Position numbers and translations under genes: made by a program. This document shows, in pieces, positions 1 through 7,613 of a stretch of 10,463 nt of DNA. Origin of the DNA: Cyclostephanos tholiformis. Taxonomy: Eukaryota > Bacillariophyta > Thalassiosirophyceae > Thalassiosirales > Thalassiosiraceae. The stretch spans positions 1 to 10,463 of the forward strand of contig JALLPB010001275.1 in the NCBI GenBank assembly GCA_036939975.1. The letters run 5' to 3'. Under the pieces are notes generated by a model. The model saw nothing but the letters and a program-made list of their open reading frames with translations, had not been told where the DNA came from and did no database searches. Each line of letters begins with the position of its first letter. Positions within the stretch are counted from its first letter, which is position 1.

Positions 1-1
1 G

Positions 2-779
2 CTTGTTTTTGGTCTCACATATACTAATCTGTCTGTTTATTTGCGATTTGGTATTCGCCTTGTTGTTGAGATCTTTTGAGATGACCCCCTTGCAAGGGTA
101 TCTCTGCCATCAGCAGAGGACATCGCCACATACATGGCAGCGTTTAGCGAATGTCATCCTTTACTCACTGACTGTTGGGCAACGATGGATGGGCTCAAGT
201 TGTACCTGCAGGCATCAGGAAGTTCTAGTATCCAGGAAAGATACTACAATGGGTAATGGGTGGACTCATGATCACTATGTGACTTCATTTTTTTGCTTTT
301 GTCCCAATGGAGCAATTCGAATTGCCTTTTTTAATGTCCCTGGATCTGTTCATGACAGTCAGGTTGCGGAGATGGGTAAGATTTATTGGAAGTTGGAGAA
401 GGTATATGAAAGGACAGGTGGGAAATGTTGTGTCGACTCAGCTTTTGCTAACATTGACCGACAGTACCTTTACAAGTCTTGTTAAGAATTATTGGGATCA
501 TCGGCTCCTACCTAAGCTGAGAGGAAGATCAAACTATGGAAAAAAAGAGAGGCAATATCAGCAAGGCAAATGGCTGAGTGGGGGATGTTGACAATATAAG
601 CATCCTTTCCAAGGATACGTGATTGATTCATTTACGAAGAGCATGGAGGGCAGCGAATTGTATTAAAAATATTTGTCTTACTCTATTATTTGCGGGCAAG
701 GATGGTGGGGACTAATCAAATCAGAAATACTTACATGGCACACCTTCAAAGAAATGCCAATGAAGATGTGATGTTTTAA
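2..779 (+). pseudogene. PIF/Harbinger-type DDE transposase, broken (5' end outside window)
   Basis: This is the remnant of a DDE_Tnp_4-like transposase. Reading starts in the frame of position 2 and runs through a segment containing MDGLKLYLQ and ending YYNG. It then moves one frame at a 7-bp tandem duplication (248-261) and continues as WTHDHYVTSFF, NVPGSVHDSQV, CCVDSAF and, further on, ARQMAEWGM and IYEEHGGQRIVLK, to a natural-looking stop at 777-779. The probable catalytic triad is still present: Asp at 188-190, Asp at 435-437 and Glu at 576-578. In-frame stops at 77-79, 483-485, 513-515, 597-599 and 624-626 prove it is dead. Several are one C-to-T change from the codon expected there (for example CGA to TGA at 624). 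The family is identified from remembered motifs; the exact clade is not resolved. Confidence 0.8.
248..261 (+). repeat. 7-bp tandem duplication causing a frameshift
   Basis: AATGGGT occurs twice in direct tandem (248-254 and 255-261). Removing one copy restores the run Tyr-Tyr-Asn-Gly-Trp-Thr expected at this place in Harbinger-type transposases. With two copies the first frame hits TAA at 254-256. This is therefore a recent-looking slippage mutation and not a programmed shift. Confidence 0.85.
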
Positions 780-862
780 CTTTTAACTGCCTGGGCTTGG
801 GCAAGGTCCCATTGAAAGGGAGGCAGGGGGGACCACTAAATTGTATTGATTAATATCATTGT

Positions 863-888
863 AATAAACAACCTAACAAAGTAATAAA
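863..888 (+). terminator. Possible poly(A) signals of the Harbinger transposase
   Basis: Two AATAAA hexamers lie at 863-868 and 883-888, 84 and 104 bases after the transposase stop codon and just before the minus-strand gene ends. Position and spacing suit cleavage and polyadenylation of the plus-strand transcript. The hexamer is common in AT-rich DNA, so this is suggestive only. Confidence 0.3.
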
Positions 889-904
889 AGGATTACTTAA
901 CAAC

Positions 905-1729
905 TTATCCCATGCTTGGGCTGGGTGGTTGGTTGCTGTTGTCCTGCCCCCTATTGTTATTCAACATTGTCATCAGCATTACACGTTCATCATCTGCCAC
1001 TGTGCGCGTGCTTCCTCGTGCGCAATTGCCATCTCCTCACGACAAAGCTGGAACTCCCTCTCCCTTAGCTCAGATTCTTTCTGATACTGCAGCTCCCTCT
1101 ATTTGTTATCAAAACGGTTCTGCATCATCATCATCGACATTACATTCTCAAAAGAATAGCCATCAGACTCATCACAACCATTGTCACTTTCTCTCTCCGA
1201 GGATGGAGGTGACTTCTGAGGAATCCACAACGGCTGCGTGAATCCCTTTCTGCTGTTTTTTGCTGCCCCACCCCCCAATTGAGTACTGCAGAGACGTTTC
1301 TTTGCACCCCTGGCTGAATTCTGGAATCCAGTCAATGCAACTCCCAAGGTGTTTGAATTGCTCCCCCCCCCTCATTTTTGCCTTCCTCATCATTACCCAA
1401 CGAGCGATCAGCAACCACGGCATGACCAAGTACTACAGGCCGGTCACCAGGACCCTCACTCTCGTTGTTGCTGTCCTCCACGTCCATTGTTGCAAGAAAA
1501 TCATCACCATCAGATTCTTCTTCATTGTCGTCCTCAACCCTCTCATCGTCATCATCCTCTAAATTGTCTTTGAGATCGGACACACCCATAGAGCCATCAG
1601 TGGCCTCAACAATTTTCCTGTAAATACTTTCAGCAAAAACAACATGAGGGGGGCATTTAGGATCACCTGTTGGCATTTTTTCTTTGCAAGCTGGAATTTG
1701 CACTTCAATCACTCGCCGGTGCAATCCTG
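905..1729 (-). pseudogene. Myb/SANT-like accessory protein of the Harbinger element, broken
   Basis: This minus-strand coding remnant is spread over several frames. It begins with LKCKFQLAKKK (TTG at 1708-1706), then shifts frame to MPTGDPKCPPHV, followed by IYRKIVEATDGS and an acidic stretch of Asp, Glu and Asn down to about 1332. In the next frames comes an Arg/Lys-rich part, then CDESDGYSFENVMSMMMMQN (about 1172-1113), then a charged coiled-coil-like stretch rich in Arg, Glu and Gln (RELQYQKESELRERE). The last readable piece ends SMG at a TAA at 905-907. The PTGDP-CPP block followed by a Lys/Arg-Glu-Ile/Val-Val-Glu-Ala segment is typical of the Myb-like partner proteins of diatom Harbinger elements, which bind the element ends and bring in the transposase. 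Breaks include a TAG at 1099-1101 (probably from CAG), a TAA at 979-981 and at least two frameshifts. The DNA-binding N-terminal half is not recognisable. Confidence 0.6.
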
Positions 1730-1739
1730 GTTAGGATAG

Positions 1740-2262
1740 CAACTGTTCACAATACTAGTACTCATATCTATTATTGTCATGTCACAATACCATATATTGA
1801 GTTTTAAGAATGAGCTAATGTGCACCGTTGCTAAATCGTTCGACAGTTTTTTCCTGCCAACCCCTGCTGAGTGTGTTGCTTTTCATTGGGATAAAGGGCT
1901 GTGGTAAATTTGATAGGTCAACCCATTGCTCTGGATCCAAAATGGTTGCATCGGGGGTTTCTGAAAATGCAATTTAATTCCTACTGATATTAATTTTCTA
2001 ACTAGTTTAGATAGGTATATGGTTCTTAAACCAGTGGTTCATTAGGTATCAGCCACAAGCTACTTTATCTCCTTTATAGCTGCTACAGGAACAAATATTC
2101 TCACAATTTCTAGCATGGTAAGTACAATACAACTTGAAGAGAGGAAGCAAAAAAAAGAAGAGTAGCATAAAACAATATCCATTTTATGATGGCAGTGCTC
2201 AGACTTCAATGCCTCAATGCCATCAATGCCAGTCCAAATTTTGCATTTGAAAAGGGTAAAAA
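1740..2262. other. Gene-poor AT-rich stretch with a small minus-strand open fragment
   Basis: No gene can be supported here. A minus-strand stretch from 1973 to 1815 stays open for about 52 codons (it contains DPEQWVDL and PQPFIPMK) and reads like former protein. It has no convincing start and matches nothing I recognise. Between it and the Myb-like remnant the same frame is full of stops. Position 2140-2162 is an A/G-rich run. The right end of the Harbinger element probably lies in this interval but could not be placed. Confidence 0.35.
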
Positions 2263-3033
2263 ATGCTTATTTACATCATGTTGTCTGGTGCTAACCCAAT
2301 CCTGTTCCATGTCACAAATTGCAGAGGAGTTGATTGTGTCATTATCATTAGCCCAGGGAAAGCAGCAGTGGCAGCAATTGAGGTATGCCCTGAGGATGCA
2401 GCTGATTTATTGGAGACAGAAAAATACTGTGGACATTGTTTGCGAGTACCGCTGAAAGATTGCAGAAATGATACGGCAGTGAAAAAAATACCTAGAGCTA
2501 TTTACATGATGATATTGTGTTTGAGCTCCCTGATGCAACAAAATTACCCAGAGTTGCACAATGATATTGGGTTTGGGTTCCCTGATATTACTATGGGGTG
2601 ACTCATGATTTACACTACCACTTGGGTAAAGATATTTTTGAGTGGTGGTAAGAAGTGGAAAAACAAGGAAAAGACAATTAAATATGCCTTTGATACTGCA
2701 AGGAAATATCATGATGCAATTCTCAAATATTTTGGAGTATCGAAATACGAACTCCCCAAGACCTATTGGCCAGTAATGAAAACTTTCCTTATAGGGCAAA
2801 AGGCAAGTGCCAATTGGATGAAAATGAAGCATATCCAATTGGTTTTTGGTTTGTATGAGCAGCTTTGTAATGGGGCAGTTGAGTCGGGAACATTTGTTGG
2901 CATCTTTGTTTGGGCATTTATGAACTCAGTAGAATATTATGGGGGGGACAGTCAATGTGAATTCTTTGTGGCCATGGCTTTTGCTATGGTGGCAGGAGGC
3001 TACTTGGAGGACATTGCTTGGGGGTCGGCTTGA
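2263..3033 (+). pseudogene. Unidentified mobile-element-like reading frame with one internal stop
   Basis: One frame stays open from the ATG at 2263 to 3033 except for a single TGA at 2599-2601, about 256 codons in all. The first half contains ETEKYCGHCLRVPLKD and NDIGFGFPDI. The second half is basic, then has TARKYHDAIL, LPKTYWPVMKTFL, and LYEQLCNGAVESG followed by a hydrophobic stretch with Phe-Val-Trp-Ala-Phe. The order 'Asp-Ala-Ile-Leu, Leu-Pro-x-x-Tyr, Met-Lys-x-Phe-Leu, Leu-Tyr-x-x-x-Cys-x-x-Ala, Phe-Val-Trp' resembles the N-terminal core-binding part of tyrosine-recombinase-like proteins of diatom mobile elements. No catalytic Arg/His/Tyr region follows, so the call rests on memory of a pattern. 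The stop, the TAA just upstream (2257-2259) and the low-complexity end suggest a decayed gene. It could instead be an unrelated host-gene fragment. Confidence 0.4.
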
Positions 3034-3455
3034 GGGTTGGGGTCAGCTCTGTTTTCATCTTTGTGGTCTTTTTTGGTGTTGTTGTCGTTGATATCATCTG
3101 TGGTTGATGACAGGGGGGGATACCATTAGTGTTGAATGTGATCTAAACAAAACAATTGAATGCATTTACCTATCTTCCTTGTTCTTGGGTTTGGGCCATT
3201 GGCAATGCCATGGAGAAGTTGGAGGAGGTGGTAGTAAGTGTTTGATTGTTGTGTCGTATTTTTTATCGTGGCCGTCGGCATCAACCTCATGCTATATGCT
3301 TGGCCATCATCATCATGCATTGCAGTCTTGTTGTCATTTTCCATCTTATGTTGTTCCCACCACCGCTTGTCATTGAACTCCCCCCTTCCACAGATTGACC
3401 TCAAGAGCCATCTCATCCATGCCATGCGCAACAATTGGTGCCTGGTTATGTCCAT
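3000..3455 (-). pseudogene. Asn/Asp/Lys-rich minus-strand coding remnant, unidentified
   Basis: Read on the minus strand, one frame runs from an ATG at 3455-3453 to a TAG at 3002-3000 with only one stop (TAA at 3128-3126), about 150 codons. The last part, just before the final stop, is hydrophilic and looks natively disordered (LSSTTDDINDNNTKKDHKDE, then RADPNPQADPQAMSSK). The earlier part contains NGPNPRTRKIGKC and an acidic MHDDDGQ. Its upstream end overlaps the DDE transposase remnant on the other strand, so the true start is unclear. It may be a second protein of one of the neighbouring elements. No function can be named, and chance openness in biased sequence is a real alternative. Confidence 0.25.
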
Positions 3456-3838
3456 AGACAGGACGAACTTTCAAATCTCCCCAAATGTGAAAGCAAAGAA
3501 AGGGGACATATTTGAACCCCACAAATACACCAGGAAGTCCGCTCTCCGGTACAAACTGGGGGTGGACATCCTCGCCGGGGATCTGGTGTGGATATAGGGA
3601 CCCTATCCGGCGGATAAGTACACCACTGACGTCAAGATTTTTACCAAGGTCTTGAGGCATCACCTTCATGCGGGCAAACATGTCAAAGCCAACAATGGCT
3701 ATGTCAGGCACACCGAGGCACCTGAAGAGGAGCTGAGGGATTCTCTCCCAGGTCTTCAGGCATGGCATCTTCCGGCACGGCGATGTGCTCCGTGCATACG
3801 TGGTGGTGACCCAGTTCACCATCGAGAATGGCGAGTGA
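3388..3838 (+). pseudogene. DDE transposase remnant with internal deletion (second transposon)
   Basis: The fragment starts around DLKSHLIHAMRNN and continues with LVMSIDRTNF, AKKGDIFEPHKY, ALRYKLGVDILAGDLVWI, a TAG stop (3595-3597), GPYPADKY, VKIFTKVLRHHL and KANNGYV. It then jumps one frame to LK, a TGA (3734-3736, expected TGG), GILSQVFRHGIFRHGD, VVVTQFTIENGE and a TGA at 3836-3838. The layout 'DGTDF ... GDLVW-NGPYP ... DNGY ... LK-WGIL-Q-FRH ... NGE' is one I associate with a diatom DDE transposase family distinct from the element at 1-1739. The second catalytic Asp (expected in A-D-N/D-G-Y) is Asn here. The segment that should carry the catalytic Glu (an R-H-E-x-x-N motif) is missing at about 3718-3723, where the frame changes. 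The N-terminal half is absent. Confidence 0.6.
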
Positions 3839-3873
3839 CTACGAGGATTGAGGCCAGTAACAGGAGCACATGA

Positions 3874-4091
3874 TTAGTAATAGTCTATTTTTCACAATGC
3901 ATCTCTATTTAGTTCTTGCTAATGACGGGATCGAGGAGGAGGGATGGGAAGGATATGGGTAGAACCAAGTCTCTTACCTACATCATATTTTGGCGCGAGG
4001 AGAGAGGGCAATGGGGGGCAGCACCGCTTTCCCCTCAACCCCATTATTTTTGGCGGTTTTATCATTATTTTGGTTTGAACACAAAAAAAAT
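3874..4091 (+). promoter_or_regulatory. Upstream region and probable 5' UTR of the ferric reductase gene
   Basis: This is the 218-bp spacer between the dead transposon and the chosen start codon. It contains TTTTGGCGCG (3988-3997) and TTTTTGGCGG (4047-4056). Both fit the E2F-type consensus WTTSSCSS, but no function is shown. The last 50 bases are T/A-rich and end in an A-run directly before the ATG at 4092, as is usual for untranslated leaders. No TATA box stands out. Confidence 0.3.
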
Positions 4092-7000
4092 ATGACATCC
4101 GCGACGACGCCGAAAATGACGACGCCGCTATCGAATCGCGTCGCATACGCGATCGCGTTCATCGGCTTGATGCGTCATTGTTACCTCCTCGCCACCGCCG
4201 GCGGGCATTCGGGGAAGGATAAGTACACGACGTGGGGCACGCCGCTGTTGGTCGCGTGCGCTATGTGCAGGCTGTTGCGCGTTTCGCCGTACTCGTCGTC
4301 GTCGCGTTCCTCGTTGGGCGAGAAGTGGATGCGCAGCGTCGACAACGAGAATGACGACTCATCGTCGTCCGCCGCCGCCGTCGGGATGGCCATCGCCGCG
4401 TCCCATCCCTCGCTACATCCATCCGTCGCCCCTCCCATATCCGCCCGGCCATCCCTCATGAGGATAAATAGTAATAATGACGCAAGGGGGGGAAGGGCGC
4501 CGGGCTACAGCGCCATAGATGGCGGCAAAGACGGGCACGGCATCCTTCGAGGGAAGATCAGCGTTGGCGGTGTCCCGCATTTGCCATTCCTCGCCATGCC
4601 TCGATGTCGAAGATTGCCACGCCCATCGACATTCGTCCTCCTCCCGATGCGACGCCGAGAAATTATGCGCGATTATTTGTCCAGGATCACGAGGACGCTA
4701 TCGAACGACAATCGTCGTTCGCTGATATCCCTATCATTATCGATCATTATATTGCCGTGCCTAGTTTACGCGATATCCCTCCTGTACGTACACGCGAGGA
4801 ACTTCGAGATGAATCCGAATACTGGCAAAATTACCATAGACCACGGAAAATCGGCCAACGATTTCGGCAAATTCGGCGCGTCCGCGATGGTATTCCTGCT
4901 ATTCCCGATAACGCGCCTGGGCGGGGACGGCTCGTTGTTCGACTCGTTGGGATTGGGCGGACCTTGCATATTGCGAATGCACGTATGCGCGGGATATACG
5001 GCGTTATTGGGATCGGTTATGCACGGATCGTACCATGCAATTATATGGATGTATAAATTGGACGATGGGAGGTATTATGATAATACGTGGAGTACAGTAT
5101 TCCCATTCGGTACGAACGGTCTGGATTGTTGGATCGGATTATTCTCCATCCGCCCGACGTACCGTCGACTGCACGGGGGGGGGAAGGAGGACGACGACGA
5201 GATGGGTGCGATCGCATGTCACGACAGATTCGTGAACCTATCTGGCGTCGTATCCATGATGGCGTTCACGATGCTGACGCTCACGAGCGTATGGTACGTC
5301 CGCCGGTCGAATTACGCACTCTTCCACATATGTCACGTTTGTTGCTCGTTCGTCATGCTATTCGGACTGGTCGTTCATTACAACAAGATGATATGGTACG
5401 TCGCACCCGGATTATTGCATTACCTCGCATCGAACGTGCCGATGTACGTCGAGGGATGGTACAAGTGGAACTCTTCGGTTAGGGGAGGATGCGGCGATGA
5501 TCGCGGCAACGACAACGACGATGACGACGATGCAGGCGACGATGACCGTCACGACGAGTCGATGCGACCGTCGAAGGTAGTTTGCATTCCGGATTCGGGC
5601 GGGTGCGTCGAACTAACCTTTCGCACGAGCGATCGTCGTAGCTACGATGTGGTGGAGCCCCCCCACATCTCGTCGTCCTCCTCCTCCTCCTTCAGTCGTC
5701 ATCGGGATACCGTCGGGAAATACATCAAGCTTTACGTACCGGAGATATCGCGCCTTCAGGTTCATCCGTTCACGATTTTCTCGTATCCCGAAAAGGACGA
5801 TCGCGGTCGTTGCATCCGCGGTGGCGGATGCGACACCTTTCACGTGCTTTACCGTACGCAGGGCAATTTCACAAGAGAATTATCGATGAAGCTCAGCGCT
5901 CTGACATCGGAAGAGGAGGAGGAGGAGGAGGAGGAGGAGGAGGAGGAGGAGGAGGAGGACTTTGTATTCCATGGTCGTAGCACCGACGGGTCATCGTCGT
6001 CTTTGAATTCATCGGGCGTTCAAGGGAGTTCAAGGGACGTAAATCGTCGTACTCGTCTTCCGCCGAGGATGCTGATAAATGGTATTCGCGGTGGAACGCA
6101 CGACATGTTCAGGAATGCGACGTACGCGCACGACAGGGTCGTTATCATCGCTGGGGGCGTGGGCATAGCATCGTATATTTCGCTCTTACACGCCTTGCGG
6201 GAGTATTCTATATCGAGAATGGGCACGATGGAGCGTGCCAACTATTCGAGTGAACTAAATGGGGAGGGAACAATGAAGATGGATGAGATCGAGGATACCA
6301 GCGCCAGTATGATCGTTGAGAATCATCTGCGACTGATACAAAATGACGGAGACGACGAATACTATTATGACCATGAGTATAATATAGAAGGAGGACGTGG
6401 TAGTCGCGGTAATACTCCTCGCCTTGATGGTGGCGATGCCCCGGCATCGGCCCTGAGTGGTGTTTCTTACAGTTGCATCAGTTCTGCCTCGAAGAAGAAT
6501 ACCCCCCGCACTATCGATGTGCATTGGATCAGCCGCGACGAGGGTCTAATTCAGCATGTTTTGGCGAATTATCTCGAACCGTTTTGCTACGCAACGGATG
6601 ACAACGATGATGGATCCATTTCGAAGTCAACCAGACAATGCGAAAACCTTTGCTCTGCTTCCACCGCCGTAATTGCCTGCCCGATATCCATCAACATAAT
6701 TGTTCATCACACTTCGCAACGTCATTCATCCATGCATTCATTGGCGTTAGCAGCTGTGAATGCTGCGGCAGTTAACGCACACTGCGACGATAGCAATAAT
6801 GCAGTTTTGAGTACAAAGTCGACTGGAACGTGGCAACTTTGTAACCGGCATCGGGATCATGGAGGGAAAAGGCGAAGCGCAGCGATGTCTCCTGCGTCCA
6901 TATACGATGGAAATCACCAATCTATTCTGCACAATATACTACCGACTGCGACCTACGTAACCATCGTCTTCGGTGGCATGTGCATCGTACAATTTTGTTA

Positions 7001-7613
7001 CGCCAATATCCAAGACAAGAACGTCGTACAGACCCGACCAATTGCCGTGTTGGGTATTCTAGCGTTGTCGTTGATTGTGGCGTTTATATCTTACGGATTG
7101 GTTTTGGTTTGGGAAGCTTGCTATGTCAAGTTTTATGGTGGCGGCCTACACCAAAAATCCGTCGAGAAAAAGTTCGGAGGAGGAATTGATAATGAAGTCG
7201 AATTAGGTCGTGGGGGTCTTAAAGTATTGCTGGAGGAAGAACGGCCTCAGCTTGTGATTAATGATTGCAACAAGTACAGCGAACTCAATGACCGTTCATC
7301 AACCGATCAAAGTTCATCTCATGCCAAAGAAGAAGATCATCACAGAATAATAAGAATATCGCACAAACAAGGTCGACCAGACTTGGCCTCGATCGTAGTA
7401 GATGCCATGAAGGGAGGGAAAACATACGAAAACGAAGACTACAATTGTGATGAAAATCTCAACACCGAATTCGATTTAGGTATATTCATGTGCGGTCCTA
7501 CAGAAATGACGGATTCTGTTTGGAGGGCTATCAAAAAGGGGGAGGAGGAAAAGAAGATGATATTTTGTGGTGGAACGACTGCAGCCGTTTACCAAGAAGT
7601 CTTTGAGTTGTAA
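4092..7613 (+). CDS. Ferric reductase / NADPH-oxidase superfamily membrane flavocytochrome, about 1173 aa
   Basis: Such proteins carry electrons from cytosolic NADPH via FAD and two hemes across a membrane, in diatoms typically to reduce Fe(III) for uptake. Hydrophobic segments lie near residues 17-34, 211-233, 258-275, 296-321, 384-403 and 412-434. Heme ligands form two HX13H pairs, His297/His311 and His415/His429. Equal 13-residue spacing in both pairs is the yeast FRE pattern, whereas NOX proteins have HX13H and HX12H. HPFT (558-561) is the FAD site, GGVGIA (688-693) the nucleotide site, WISRDEGL starts at 812 and CGPTEM at 1134. The GGVGIA-to-CGP distance, about 440 residues, is far above the usual 200 or so; it holds two extra hydrophobic segments (about 955-973 and 984-1008) and polar filler. 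Acidic, serine and poly-Glu runs pad the loops. The start at 4092 is chosen because coding-like composition begins there; ATG 4011 is in frame and would add 27 residues with a hydrophobic stretch. No intron is needed. Confidence 0.85.
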   Translation: MTSATTPKMTTPLSNRVAYAIAFIGLMRHCYLLATAGGHSGKDKYTTWGTPLLVACAMCRLLRVSPYSSSSRSSLGEKWMRSVDNENDDSSSSAAAVGMAIAASHPSLHPSVAPPISARPSLMRINSNNDARGGRAPGYSAIDGGKDGHGILRGKISVGGVPHLPFLAMPRCRRLPRPSTFVLLPMRRREIMRDYLSRITRTLSNDNRRSLISLSLSIIILPCLVYAISLLYVHARNFEMNPNTGKITIDHGKSANDFGKFGASAMVFLLFPITRLGGDGSLFDSLGLGGPCILRMHVCAGYTALLGSVMHGSYHAIIWMYKLDDGRYYDNTWSTVFPFGTNGLDCWIGLFSIRPTYRRLHGGGKEDDDEMGAIACHDRFVNLSGVVSMMAFTMLTLTSVWYVRRSNYALFHICHVCCSFVMLFGLVVHYNKMIWYVAPGLLHYLASNVPMYVEGWYKWNSSVRGGCGDDRGNDNDDDDDAGDDDRHDESMRPSKVVCIPDSGGCVELTFRTSDRRSYDVVEPPHISSSSSSSFSRHRDTVGKYIKLYVPEISRLQVHPFTIFSYPEKDDRGRCIRGGGCDTFHVLYRTQGNFTRELSMKLSALTSEEEEEEEEEEEEEEEEDFVFHGRSTDGSSSSLNSSGVQGSSRDVNRRTRLPPRMLINGIRGGTHDMFRNATYAHDRVVIIAGGVGIASYISLLHALREYSISRMGTMERANYSSELNGEGTMKMDEIEDTSASMIVENHLRLIQNDGDDEYYYDHEYNIEGGRGSRGNTPRLDGGDAPASALSGVSYSCISSASKKNTPRTIDVHWISRDEGLIQHVLANYLEPFCYATDDNDDGSISKSTRQCENLCSASTAVIACPISINIIVHHTSQRHSSMHSLALAAVNAAAVNAHCDDSNNAVLSTKSTGTWQLCNRHRDHGGKRRSAAMSPASIYDGNHQSILHNILPTATYVTIVFGGMCIVQFCYANIQDKNVVQTRPIAVLGILALSLIVAFISYGLVLVWEACYVKFYGGGLHQKSVEKKFGGGIDNEVELGRGGLKVLLEEERPQLVINDCNKYSELNDRSSTDQSSSHAKEEDHHRIIRISHKQGRPDLASIVVDAMKGGKTYENEDYNCDENLNTEFDLGIFMCGPTEMTDSVWRAIKKGEEEKKMIFCGGTTAAVYQEVFEL
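5910..5957 (+). repeat. (GAG)n microsatellite coding for 16 Glu
   Basis: One GAA and fifteen GAG codons in a row give poly-Glu at residues 607-622 of the reductase, between the FAD motif and the NADPH motif. It keeps the frame. Such pure-codon runs are prone to length change between alleles. The run sits in what should be a surface loop on the cytosolic side. Confidence 0.95.

Larger units (their letters stand above)
1..1739. mobile_element. Degenerate two-gene PIF/Harbinger DNA transposon, left end missing
   Basis: A plus-strand Harbinger-type transposase (to 779) and a minus-strand Myb/SANT-like protein (from about 1729 down to 905) face each other tail to tail with 125 bp between their stops. 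Harbinger elements normally carry exactly this pair of proteins, both needed for transposition. Both genes are broken, so the copy is dead. I found no terminal inverted repeats or 3-bp target duplication. The left end must lie before position 1, and the right boundary is uncertain because the N-terminal half of the Myb-like protein could not be read. Confidence 0.65.

Noticed and set aside
912..1573. Several plus-strand open frames with Ser/His/Pro-rich translations
   Set aside because: They are shadows of the acidic and Met-rich minus-strand Myb-like remnant.
3370..3822. 150-codon minus-strand open frame
   Set aside because: It is antisense to the DDE transposase remnant, whose plus-strand motifs (DGTDF-like, GDLVW, NGY, VFRHGIFRHGD) are clearly better.
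3990..4091. Extension of the reductase to TTG 3990 or ATG 4011
   Set aside because: TTG is an unlikely start in a eukaryote. ATG 4011 is possible, but the stretch 4020-4091 is T/A-rich and leader-like, and coding-type composition begins at 4092.
4604..5482. Plus-strand open frames of 130-150 codons rich in Arg (4604-5056 and 5087-5482)
   Set aside because: They lie inside the reductase gene in another frame. CG-rich codons with few A/T leave alternative frames open and give Arg-rich nonsense; no domain is recognisable.
5908..5960. Poly-Glu run as a sequencing artefact or frameshift point
   Set aside because: The frame is the same on both sides and the FAD motif upstream and NADPH motif downstream are in register.
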